DNA of 64,000 nucleotides from Candidatus Poribacteria bacterium (GCA_022827885.1 JAJEIP010000144.1:50086-114085), one strand, 5' to 3'. Positions 1 to 9,137 are shown, counted from the first letter of the stretch. Notes: generated by a model not told the origin, from the letters alone. Numbers and translations: made by a program.

Positions 1-559
1 AACGGTAGCCTACCATGCCGGACAATCTTGATTGGGTTTTCTCGTCAGCAACATAAACTGAATTGATGAATTCCGGGCTAACGCTATTGGGGACCAAACA
101 TTCTGCCATGATTTTGCGCTTTGATCCGTCAAGCGTGTTCCACCATTCGTTCTGGACAATTTTCCATTGCTGTCTGAGTATTTTCAATCCGTTGGAGGGA
201 AAGTAAAATTGGGTTGGCGCATTGGCGGCGTTGCCATCGGCGATAAAAACACCGGGAGTCTGTAAAATTTCTTTGGCAACACTTACAACAACTAAATCCT
301 TAGCTCCGTTTTCATGAACAACGCGATACATCATTGGATTACGGGGTTGAAAATAGAGGTTTGCATAACTCCATAGACTTTTTTGATCTGGAGTAATTTT
401 TTCTTTTCTGCTGTTGACAATGTCTGCGTTGTAAATCCGCGTAGATTGGACCTTCTCCTGCTCGATCCTTTCGTGAGAAAGAATGCCCTTTTCAAGAATA
501 GAAGGGAGATTGTTGATATGTGTAATGTAATAGAGATTTCTGATGTCCAATTTTCGCAT
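1..559 (-). CDS. darT: DarT-like ssDNA thymidine ADP-ribosyltransferase toxin (DUF4433), truncated by window edge
   Basis: Reverse-strand ORF open from ATG at 559 to the window edge: MRKLDIRNLYYITHINNLPSILEKGILSHERIEQEKV...YANLYFQPRNPMMYRVVHENGAKDLVVVSVAKEIL...VFIADGNAANAPTQFY...KRKIMAECLVPNSVSPEFINSVYV. Matches DarT/DUF4433 landmarks (ITHIxNLPSILExGILSH, FxPRNPMxYRV, xAExLVPxxVxPEFI). Confidence 0.85.
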   Translation of the reverse strand, partial: MRKLDIRNLYYITHINNLPSILEKGILSHERIEQEKVQSTRIYNADIVNSRKEKITPDQKSLWSYANLYFQPRNPMMYRVVHENGAKDLVVVSVAKEILQTPGVFIADGNAANAPTQFYFPSNGLKILRQQWKIVQNEWWNTLDGSKRKIMAECLVPNSVSPEFINSVYVADEKTQSRLSGMVGYR

Positions 560-764
560 GGTTACACCTTATTCTAATTACAGATTCAACGTTAGGGCAG
601 ACAAGCTCACCCTCTACAAACCTAATAGTATAGAATATCTATAGAATACCATATAGACAAGAAATTTGCGAGACGAAATATCGATACGCAGTTGTCAGCA
701 GTCAGTAAACCCCCTACATTGAATTATTTGTGTTTTCTTCGAGTTTCATGAGAATTTTCCTTAA

Positions 765-788
765 AAATGTTACACTTGTGTAACATTT
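765..788. promoter_or_regulatory. 24-bp perfect dyad AAATGTTACAC-TT-GTGTAACATTT between divergent darT and RM genes (candidate operator)
   Basis: 11-bp perfectly complementary arms, 2-nt centre. Confidence 0.5.
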
Positions 789-885
789 GGTTCGCAGTGG
801 TGATCGGTAGAGAACCCAGTGTTTGTAGTGATGTGATTCATCGCATCAATGCGTGAATTCCATCTATCATAACCTAAGTTGCCAC

Positions 886-946
886 TTGTAGCACAAACTT
901 TCCAGTTTGTGCCTGTGGATGCGCAAACTAAAAGTTTACGCTACAA
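886..946. repeat. Short inverted-repeat element TTGTAGCACAAACTTT...AAAGTTTACGCTACAA
   Basis: Imperfect terminal inverted repeats of about 16 bp; a half-copy (TTGTAGCGTAAAGTTTCAGTTTGCG) occurs near 8597. Confidence 0.55.
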
Positions 947-1040
947 AACGTTTATGCATCATGACCCATTTCGATGAAAAACGCTATCTGTAAGTTTCCG
1001 AAAATCTCGTAAGTAGCAACTTGCGTTATCATAAAAAGTC

Positions 1041-1069
1041 TTGCATTTGAGAGGTAAAAGGGATATAAT
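1041..1069 (+). promoter_or_regulatory. sigma70-type promoter TTGCAT-N17-TATAAT immediately before the RM start codon
   Basis: -35 TTGCAT 1041-1046, 17-bp spacer, -10 TATAAT 1064-1069; ATG at 1076. Confidence 0.65.
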
Positions 1070-1075
1070 GCAGGT

Positions 1076-4000
1076 ATGAATTTCCAAACACGTTGCAACC
1101 GTTATCTACAGAATATCCAACAAACACAAAGCACTTCAGCAGCGACCCCAGAACTCTCTCTATACCCACATCTCCAAGCGTTTCTTGAGGAGATTGCCGT
1201 TGCGCATTTCAATAGAGACACCGTCCGTTTCACACAGGAACCGAGACAGTTGGATCAGATCGGTAGACCCGACTTCATCGCGATGGACGGCTTGCTGCCT
1301 ATCGGTTATATTGAGGCAGAAGCTTATGACAGAGACCTCGATGCACTCACAGGACACGCCAGAGAACAGAACGCCCGATTTATTGAGAACTTGGATAACT
1401 TTATCCTGACCAATTTCGTTGAATTCCGGTTGTATACGGACGGACAACGCCGCGCGACGGTAAACATTACGGACACACCCGAAAATTTAGCGGAGCTACT
1501 GGAACGGTTTCTGGACGCTGGGGGTGTCCACATTGCGTCACCGGAGGCATTGGCGGGATACCTTGCCAGACGGACGCGGGAACTCCAGACACAGATTGCG
1601 ACGACGCTCACCGATGAAAATAGTAACACCCACGCCATGTTCTCGGCATTCAAGGAGACGCTCATCTCTACGCTGACCCCGGACGACTTTGCGGATATGT
1701 ATGCCCAAACGCTCGCCTACGGATTGTTCGCGGCACGCTGCACACTCCCGAACGCGACGAACTTCTCACGGCACACCGCCGTCGAGGCACTTCCGAGATC
1801 AAACCCGTTCCTCGTGCAACTCTTTTATCACGTCGCTTCTCCGACCTTGGAGACGAACGTGACCTACATTCTGGACGACATCGCCTCGCTCCTGAAAAAC
1901 GTTCCGACAGAGATGCTCCGCACGGCGTTTGCCACGAAGAATCATCTCGAAGATCCGGTTATCCATTTCTATGAGACGTTCCTCGCTGAATACGATCCGC
2001 AACGCCGCGTCGATCGGGGTGTCTACTATACACCGCCACAGGTTATCTCGTATATCGTTCGATCCGTGGACAGGCTGCTCAAAACGGAATTGAACAGACC
2101 AGAGGGTCTCGCCGATGATAACACGCTCATTCTCGACCCGGCGACGGGGACTGGCAGTTTCCTGTTGACGGTGTTGGATCACATCCGAGAGTCGGTCACC
2201 GAAACTTATGGCACAGGAGAATGGAACCAGTATATCAACGCGGCGTTAGTGAAACGGATTTTCGGGTTTGAGTTGCTCGTCGCCCCATATACAATCGCGC
2301 ATCTGAAGTTGAGTCTGTTCCTGCAAGCACAGGGGTGGCATGCCGATGAACGTCTCCGTATCTATCTCACGAATACCTTGGAACAACCCGCAGAAATGCA
2401 GCCATCGCTGCCGTTTGCAGAGTTTATTTCCGATGAGGCGAACGCGGCATTGTCGGTGAAACGGGACGAACCGCTCCTTGTTATCCTTGGTAATCCGCCC
2501 TATCCGCGCGATTCTGCGAATCCAAGCCGCGAAGGGAATAGGCTAACGTTTATCGGGGAACTCATTGAGGGCTATAAACAGGTAGATGGAGAACCGCTTG
2601 GCGAAACAAACCTAAAAGCACTTCAAGCCGATTATGTGAAGTTTATTCGGTGGGCACAGTGGCGAATTGATCGAAACGGTGAAGGTGTTATCGGCTACAT
2701 TGTCAACAACAATTTCCTTGACGGATCTACCTCTCGTGGCATGCGCCAAAGTCTGTTAAATAGTTTCAACACTATCTACCACCTCAATCTACACGGAAGC
2801 AGCAGAATAATGGAAGTTATTCCTGAAGCGGAAAGAGATGAAAACGTCTTTGACATCATACAAGGGGTCTCTATTCTGTTGTGTATCAAAGAAAGGGATA
2901 ATCCTGACCCGGCGAAGGTCTATTACGCGGATATGTGGGGAAGTCGAGAAGCGAAATACAATATTCTTTCGGAGACCGATGTCCAAACCACGGCGTGGCA
3001 CGAACTACAACCAACATCACCCTACTATCTGTTTGTACCGCAATCTGTTGAACAAAGAACAGAATACGAGACAGGGTGGGAAATTACCAACATTTTTTCT
3101 AACAGTTCAATTGGTATAGCAACTGCACGGGATACATTGACGCTTCATCAAACTGCTGAAAAACTACGCGAGACTGTAACCGATTTCGTTTCACTTTCTG
3201 TAAACGAGGCACAAAAAGAATATAATCTACGCAAGGATACCCGTGATTGGAAAGTCCATCTTGCACAAACTGACCTCCGTAACCATCCGGATACAGAGCG
3301 GCACATCGCGCCTATTCACTATCGCCCCTTTGACACACGTTGGACCTACTACACTGGAAAGTCTCGAGGATTCCATTGTATGCCTCGTCCTGCAATTATG
3401 CCCCATCTCCGTAGAGAGAATCTTGCTCTTTGTGTCTGTCGTGTTGTCGCAAGTCCCACATGGCAACACACCTTGATAGCCGACCAAATTACCGAAAACC
3501 GTTATATCTCAAACAGAGGAAGCGAATCTGGACATGTTTTCCCACTCTACCTATATCCGAATCCAGATGAATTGGAATTCTCGACAGAACGTTCTCTCAA
3601 TTTCAAACCCACGTTTCTCACCGATTTTTCAGAGGCGTTGGGACTTTCACAGGTTGAACCTTTTAACCTCCCTGACGGGGTCTCACCAGAGGAAATTCTC
3701 GCCTATATCTATGCCGTGCTATATAGTCCGACCTACCGCGAACGGTATTATGAGTTTCTGAAATACGATTTTCCGCGGACCCCGTTGCCACAAGATATTG
3801 AACAATTCCGAACACTCGCAGCATTAGGGCAGCGTTTGATGGATTGCCATCTTTTGAAAGAATCGCGACCGGAGGTCGCTCCTACAAGGAGAGGGGCTCC
3901 AGCAGCGCATCGGTTTGAAGGTGAAGGCGACGGTGTTGTTGCACAGGTGCGATATTCGGACGGACAGGTTTGGATCAATCCGACCCAGTATTTCACGGCT

Positions 4001-4186
4001 GTCCCCCAGGAAGTATGGGAATATGAAATCGGGGCGTATCAGGTGTGTGAGAAGTGGTTGAAGGACCGGCGTGGAGAAGCGTTGCGTCGTGAAGATTTGC
4101 AGCAGTATCGTGCGATTTTAATGGCTGTTGCGGAGACCCTGCGGGTGATGGCGGAGATTGATTCGGTTTTGTGGGAGGGGGTGTGA
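1076..4186 (+). CDS. Single-chain restriction-modification enzyme (type IIG / type ISP-like nuclease + N6-adenine methylase + specificity domain)
   Basis: Motif I ILDPATGTGSFLL, motif IV NPPY, VYYTPPQVISYIV, C-terminal type-ISP-like specificity region; N-terminal PD-(D/E)XK-like segment GRPDFIAMDGLLPIGYIEAEA. Confidence 0.85.
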   Translation: MNFQTRCNRYLQNIQQTQSTSAATPELSLYPHLQAFLEEIAVAHFNRDTVRFTQEPRQLDQIGRPDFIAMDGLLPIGYIEAEAYDRDLDALTGHAREQNARFIENLDNFILTNFVEFRLYTDGQRRATVNITDTPENLAELLERFLDAGGVHIASPEALAGYLARRTRELQTQIATTLTDENSNTHAMFSAFKETLISTLTPDDFADMYAQTLAYGLFAARCTLPNATNFSRHTAVEALPRSNPFLVQLFYHVASPTLETNVTYILDDIASLLKNVPTEMLRTAFATKNHLEDPVIHFYETFLAEYDPQRRVDRGVYYTPPQVISYIVRSVDRLLKTELNRPEGLADDNTLILDPATGTGSFLLTVLDHIRESVTETYGTGEWNQYINAALVKRIFGFELLVAPYTIAHLKLSLFLQAQGWHADERLRIYLTNTLEQPAEMQPSLPFAEFISDEANAALSVKRDEPLLVILGNPPYPRDSANPSREGNRLTFIGELIEGYKQVDGEPLGETNLKALQADYVKFIRWAQWRIDRNGEGVIGYIVNNNFLDGSTSRGMRQSLLNSFNTIYHLNLHGSSRIMEVIPEAERDENVFDIIQGVSILLCIKERDNPDPAKVYYADMWGSREAKYNILSETDVQTTAWHELQPTSPYYLFVPQSVEQRTEYETGWEITNIFSNSSIGIATARDTLTLHQTAEKLRETVTDFVSLSVNEAQKEYNLRKDTRDWKVHLAQTDLRNHPDTERHIAPIHYRPFDTRWTYYTGKSRGFHCMPRPAIMPHLRRENLALCVCRVVASPTWQHTLIADQITENRYISNRGSESGHVFPLYLYPNPDELEFSTERSLNFKPTFLTDFSEALGLSQVEPFNLPDGVSPEEILAYIYAVLYSPTYRERYYEFLKYDFPRTPLPQDIEQFRTLAALGQRLMDCHLLKESRPEVAPTRRGAPAAHRFEGEGDGVVAQVRYSDGQVWINPTQYFTAVPQEVWEYEIGAYQVCEKWLKDRRGEALRREDLQQYRAILMAVAETLRVMAEIDSVLWEGV

Positions 4187-4261
4187 ATCGGAGTTTAAAG
4201 ACAACAGAGTTTCTATATCCCCACCGCCCTCTCCGGGGCTAAGATAGCTGTAAATAAGCAA

Positions 4262-4315
4262 ATCTTCTAATCCGCGTCATCCGTCTAATCCGCGAGAATC
4301 CGCGATTCAGACAGA
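4262..4315. repeat. Interspersed repeat CTTCTAATCCGCGTCATCCG...ATCCGCGATTCAGACA, copy 1
   Basis: Near-identical copy at 6824-6867. Confidence 0.6.
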
Positions 4316-4626
4316 CAATGAGCAGTAAGACTTACGCCGAATCCTCTTTTGTAGTATCAAACGATTCATGTTCGAGTCCAAAAAAGTTACACTTTTCGCC
4401 AAATTATTTTTTTCCCAACACAGAATCGCGACCGAGAAAAACGCAAGAACCCCACGGCCCCACTGAGCTCTCAACCGAAAACCCGCACAGAAATGCCAAT
4501 TTAAAAATGTTATAAAAACGTAACATTTTAAGGGGAAATTACAATTTCCTGTGATTAGAGAAGAAATTATGGTAAAATATAAGAGAATTTTCGGCTGCCA
4601 CTACAAGCCTTGGAAAGGAGTCTGAA

Positions 4627-5058
4627 ATGAAAATAATCCTCATTTCTATCACTGCATTTTTGGTTTTTGCGGCACCTGTGTTCAGTGAACTCACTGTGAC
4701 GGACCTTGAAAAGATCCGTTCAATCGTCAAAGCCTCCGAGGATCGTTTGAAGGAGGACCTTAAAGCCTCCGAGGAACGCTTGAAGGAGGACCTTAAAGCC
4801 TCCGAGAAACGCCTGAAAGAAGACATTGAAACCTCCGAGAAACGCTTGATGCAACACGTTGCTGACAAATTTGGAGAAGTGGACAAACGGTTGAATATAA
4901 TATTTGGGTTTGTCATCGCTTTAATAACCCAGATTGTCGTAGTTGTCGGTGTTCCGCAAATTATTATGGCATGGCGTGGCAAGGAAGATCGCACCCAAAA
5001 GGAGCAAATTCAAGAACTGAGACAAGAAATAGAAGCTCTGAAACAACAGCGGACGTGA
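4627..5058 (+). CDS. Coiled-coil membrane protein with tandem 11-aa KASE(E/D)RLKEDL repeats
   Basis: Signal/TM-like N-terminus, heptad-like repeats encoded by a 33-bp tandem unit, C-terminal TM segment IIFGFVIALITQIVVVV. Confidence 0.7.
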   Translation: MKIILISITAFLVFAAPVFSELTVTDLEKIRSIVKASEDRLKEDLKASEERLKEDLKASEKRLKEDIETSEKRLMQHVADKFGEVDKRLNIIFGFVIALITQIVVVVGVPQIIMAWRGKEDRTQKEQIQELRQEIEALKQQRT

Positions 5059-5067
5059 TATAGTGAT

Positions 5068-5883
5068 ATGGAGTTATTCTGCACACCTATTTGTGAAGAT
5101 CCCTCGATGAACATTGTGTCAATTGACCCAGATAAACGAAGTGTGCTTGTTCCGCTTTTTGCCAATTATCTTTCCCAGCGTATTTTCATTAACAGTGTGC
5201 TTGAGGGGCATAGTGGCATCGCGCTTGCAGATTCAAAAACAGATCCACGGGTTGCTCAATTGAGACATCCAGGTTGGGCGATACTTGGCGGCGATGTGAC
5301 GCATCCCATTGCACAAAAATTCGTCCAGCAATCGTCAGAAATGTGGGTTATTCCTATCTCAGAGGCATGGCGTGCGTTGATATTTCAAGTGCATGGTCAC
5401 CGTCTCAAACAGATACGCGGCATTACGTTCTCTTCGGGATCGCTCAATCTCAAACACTTGCGGGATCTCCAAAAACGGATGCCGCTCGGTTGCCAGATTG
5501 AACGCGTTGACATTCCCTTGGCGAACCGACTTAAAAAAGAGGGGCTTTCCAGTTTCCCGGGTTTCAGTTCGTTCGCTGATTTCGCTGAACGGGGCATCGG
5601 TTTCTGTGCAACAATCGAGGGGCGCATTATAAGTCATGCCGTTTCACTGATGCAATGTCGTGAAGGGATTCATATTGGGATTGAAACACATCCTGACTTT
5701 CGCAACATGGGATTTGCGACAGTTGTCGCGGCCAGACTGCTTGAGGACTGTATTGAGCGAGGCGTTTATCCGCATTGGTCTGCCAGTTGTGACAACATGG
5801 CTTCTATTCATTTAGCTGAGAAACTCGGATATGTCCGTGATGGGGTATACGAGGCACTGGGTGTGTTTATGGAAACGTCGTGA
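5068..5883 (+). CDS. GNAT-family N-acetyltransferase
   Basis: C-terminal GIHIGIETHPDFRNMGFATVVAARLLEDCIERGVYPHWSASCDNMASIHLAEKLGY. Confidence 0.75.
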   Translation: MELFCTPICEDPSMNIVSIDPDKRSVLVPLFANYLSQRIFINSVLEGHSGIALADSKTDPRVAQLRHPGWAILGGDVTHPIAQKFVQQSSEMWVIPISEAWRALIFQVHGHRLKQIRGITFSSGSLNLKHLRDLQKRMPLGCQIERVDIPLANRLKKEGLSSFPGFSSFADFAERGIGFCATIEGRIISHAVSLMQCREGIHIGIETHPDFRNMGFATVVAARLLEDCIERGVYPHWSASCDNMASIHLAEKLGYVRDGVYEALGVFMETS

Positions 5884-6037
5884 TTTTTGGCTCAAGTTTC
5901 TATGCCCCTGTCACCCGCTGAGGCTTTGGGTTTTGTAGATGACGCGATGCGGATTGAAACGAAATGAATTGCGCCCCTACTTGAAATTCTAAAGTTTCAT
6001 CAAACCGCGGCAATGGTGTGTCCAGAGGGTCATCTGT

Positions 6038-6778
6038 TTACAGGTCGGTTGTGGCTTTGAACACGGAATCAACCGCCCCAAAAAGCGTTGGTAAATGCGT
6101 CAATGCGAAGTCCGTTCGGTTTTGTGTGAACGTATCGCCGATAAGTCGTCCAAATTGCCATAACGTGCCATCGGTGACAATGCCATACACCGGAAAAGCG
6201 GTGCTTCCATTCATTTCTTTTGCGTTTATTCTTTGAGCAGCTATCAACTCCGCCAGACATTGTCCCCATCCCTGCTCAAAGTCGTTTTTCTTTGCCTCCA
6301 CAAGGAGTATCATTGGACTTCCGACAACGGTTTTGCCCAATTCAGATCGAGTGGAGATAAAATAGTCTGGCGTTCCGCTCAACACTTCATTATAAACGAT
6401 AGTTTGCTTTATCCAGAGGGCGTATCGGTCGGCATAAGCTTTGTAACTCTCCTTCAGAATAGGAAAGATAATTGCTTCACACCGTGCCGCTTCAGAGGCG
6501 AAAACATGGATATGGTCCCGTGTAAATTCAAAGTCTCGCAAGAATTCCGCTGAAGGATTTGACGGTTCACTTCCAACAAAGTCGTCTTCTGCGTATGTGA
6601 TATTGAACCTTTCTTGCACTTCAGAGATTGTCTTGAAATCGCTAAACGCCACGGTTTTTTCCTCCCCGCTCAACCCAGTTTGATTGTAGAAAACACAGAT
6701 AAATGAAGGAAGCGTCTGTAGGTTATTATACACCGTGTTGGCGGTTGATGTCAATGTTTTTTGAAACCAAGAACCCAT
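6038..6778 (-). CDS. Putative PD-(D/E)XK nuclease-fold protein
   Basis: PDYFISTRSELGKTVVGSPMILLVEAKKNDFEQGWGQCLAELIAAQ fits PD-xn-ExK followed by QxxxQ. Confidence 0.65.
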   Translation of the reverse strand: MGSWFQKTLTSTANTVYNNLQTLPSFICVFYNQTGLSGEEKTVAFSDFKTISEVQERFNITYAEDDFVGSEPSNPSAEFLRDFEFTRDHIHVFASEAARCEAIIFPILKESYKAYADRYALWIKQTIVYNEVLSGTPDYFISTRSELGKTVVGSPMILLVEAKKNDFEQGWGQCLAELIAAQRINAKEMNGSTAFPVYGIVTDGTLWQFGRLIGDTFTQNRTDFALTHLPTLFGAVDSVFKATTDL

Positions 6779-6823
6779 TGCTATAACAAAGCCCTTGGGA
6801 TAAGAGCATCCGAAGGCAAAAAT

Positions 6824-6867
6824 GTCTTCTAATCCGCGTTATCCGCTATAATCCGTGATTCAGACAA
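6824..6867. repeat. Interspersed repeat CTTCTAATCCGCGTTATCCG...ATCCGTGATTCAGACA, copy 2
   Basis: Matches 4262-4315. Confidence 0.6.
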
Positions 6868-6874
6868 AAATTTC

Positions 6875-8335
6875 CTACAGATCATCCAACGGGAACAACG
6901 GGCGGCGGATGTTGTTATATGTGAAATGTAGCGGGTTCACGGCAGTCAAGCCGGGTGTGTCTACCTCGATAATCTGCCCCGCGATGGGTTCGTAGGCGGC
7001 ACGATAGGCGACAGCGGCTTTGACAACGATCATCCGCATCTCTGTCGGATCGATACCGAGACTGTAGAGTTGCTGGAGACTAAACGGTGTCTGGCGTCGA
7101 CTCGTCAGGGCAACCAGAGAATCTCCCACTGCCACGACAGTCGTTAATCCCTGATTGTGGTATCTCACGCCACCGTGCCGAGGTTGCGTCTCTATGTATT
7201 GACCGTCATGGATAAGCCGGACAGTGCCACGAATCGGGACGGGGTCGCCATGCAGGTTGTCGGCTTTCCCACCCACTTCGAGGGAAACCGTCCCACCGAC
7301 ACCCGCCTGAATGCACGTTTGGACAGCCTCTGGAGCGTAGATGACCACAACGAATCCGGAGGCGTTCTGCTGGATCAACTCCGCTAAGATGAAGGTACTA
7401 TCCCCAGGTGAACCCCCACCGATGTTATCCCCCATCTCAACAAGAATAACGGGAGAGTTTTCAGAGTGGAGGGCTTGCTCGACTGCCTCCGCAGCATTCG
7501 GAAGATCGAGTGTGAGGTCTCCACGCACATTCCAGAGCATATCGGATAACCGATCGGCTTCACTTTGCGCCAGTTCTGGGTCGTTATCCGTAACGACGAC
7601 AAAAGCGGGTCCCGCCTCATGGACATCCGCATACGGATACCCCACGGCGACGTTCCCGACGAGGATATTCGGATCTGCTTCTAACTGTTTCGCGGCGTTG
7701 AGAATAGGCGCCATCGGTGGGACGTTGGTGACATGATACAGGATATTGAGGAGCATCGGGGGTTTGGCGAGTGCTTGCGTCGGTGTAACCCCTTCTCGGA
7801 GTATCCGCATCATCAATTCCGCTGCCTGTAGTCCACGTTGGCGTTGATCGATGTGGGGCGTTGTCTTATAAATCACGAGTGCCGTCGATTCCGTGACCAT
7901 CTGCTCGGAGACGTTGGCGTGCTGATCAAGCGTAACAACGATCGGTAAGTCGTAACCCAATGCATCGCGAAGTCGTCGTAAAACCTCGCCATCACCATCG
8001 GGATAACTTTCAACGACCATCGCGCCGTGGAGTGCGAGGAGGAGCCCTTCATGTTTCGGCGCGGCTTTGAGGTGCTGGATTAACATCTCGGTCATCCGGT
8101 CAAAGACATCGTCCGTTACGCGTCCTGCAGGCGTGGCAGTCGCCATGAACGTCGGATAAATCGTATAATCGTACGCCGTGGCACCTTGAATGAATCCGCT
8201 TATTTCGTGATGCGCTTCTCCCCAGGTTTTTATTATATTACTGGCATGGGTTTGAGAGAACGCAGCAGCATCGGTGGGGGTGCCGCTAAATGTGTTGGAT
8301 TCGTGCATGATTCCGGCGATAGCAAGTGTTGTCAT
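6875..8335 (-). CDS. M81 family metallopeptidase (MlrC-like)
   Basis: AIAGIMHESNTFSGTPT, LHGAMVVESYPDGDGEVLRRLR, TLDQHANVSEQM. Confidence 0.9.
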   Translation of the reverse strand: MTTLAIAGIMHESNTFSGTPTDAAAFSQTHASNIIKTWGEAHHEISGFIQGATAYDYTIYPTFMATATPAGRVTDDVFDRMTEMLIQHLKAAPKHEGLLLALHGAMVVESYPDGDGEVLRRLRDALGYDLPIVVTLDQHANVSEQMVTESTALVIYKTTPHIDQRQRGLQAAELMMRILREGVTPTQALAKPPMLLNILYHVTNVPPMAPILNAAKQLEADPNILVGNVAVGYPYADVHEAGPAFVVVTDNDPELAQSEADRLSDMLWNVRGDLTLDLPNAAEAVEQALHSENSPVILVEMGDNIGGGSPGDSTFILAELIQQNASGFVVVIYAPEAVQTCIQAGVGGTVSLEVGGKADNLHGDPVPIRGTVRLIHDGQYIETQPRHGGVRYHNQGLTTVVAVGDSLVALTSRRQTPFSLQQLYSLGIDPTEMRMIVVKAAVAYRAAYEPIAGQIIEVDTPGLTAVNPLHFTYNNIRRPLFPLDDL

Positions 8336-8639
8336 AATATGTTCCTTAAATGGCAGTCAGTAAGCGTCGGGAATTGGAGTGTTTTTGCTTGGGGGTTCCC
8401 TCCGTCCTACCGTAAATCAAAAAAGTCTTGACGGGCTCATTGGAAATAGTGTATCATTTAACAACGTTTAAGTCTCCTATTTTCTAACCCAAGTTGATAT
8501 TGGCAAGATTGTGGGTATACTGAACCGTTTTTCATGAAAAGGGCTATGCAGGTCTCCTGTAGAGGAAATCTGTGGGACAATATCCGTAGAGGTTTTGTAG
8601 CGTAAAGTTTCAGTTTGCGAACGTATAGGCACAATGTAA

Positions 8640-9137
8640 ATGAAGATTAAAAATTTAATAAAGATCCCATCAATTTTTCTGATGGCAGTATTAATCTTGA
8701 GTATTCCACTTGTGGCTGCGAGCGTTGAAGCCAAAGACCCTAAAAGTGAAGCCAAAAAGGACGTTAAAAATATTAAGGAATTAAAGTGGTTCGCTGCGGG
8801 TTTTCTTGGCGGTGTCCTTCCCTTCATTCCAATTTGTATTTTAAATGCAGCCGATAACGTACAGAATGACGACCTGTATTACATTTCTTGCTTGTTTCTG
8901 GGGGTAAGTCCCCTTCTGCCAACAACTTACGCTATATTTCATTCACCAGTTCCACCTGCCGAGCAACTCTTGGGAAAACCACCCGATTATGTCAGTGCTT
9001 ATACTGATGCTTATAAAAGTTATGTTAAATCACATCGGGTCGCATTAAGCATAGCAGGTTGTATGGCAGGGGGATTCGTAGGGGCAGCTACCGTTATACC
9101 GCTTATACCTGAGAATTATGATAATTATGCGGATTAA
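8640..9137 (+). CDS. Small membrane protein, paralogue of 20309-20791
   Basis: Shares LLGKPPDYVSAYTDAYKSYVKSHR and LSIAGC with the 20309 protein; two or more hydrophobic segments. Confidence 0.6.
   Translation: MKIKNLIKIPSIFLMAVLILSIPLVAASVEAKDPKSEAKKDVKNIKELKWFAAGFLGGVLPFIPICILNAADNVQNDDLYYISCLFLGVSPLLPTTYAIFHSPVPPAEQLLGKPPDYVSAYTDAYKSYVKSHRVALSIAGCMAGGFVGAATVIPLIPENYDNYAD

Noticed and set aside
383-577. + strand ORF of 64 aa
   Set aside because: Antisense to the DarT-like reading frame, no homology-like features.
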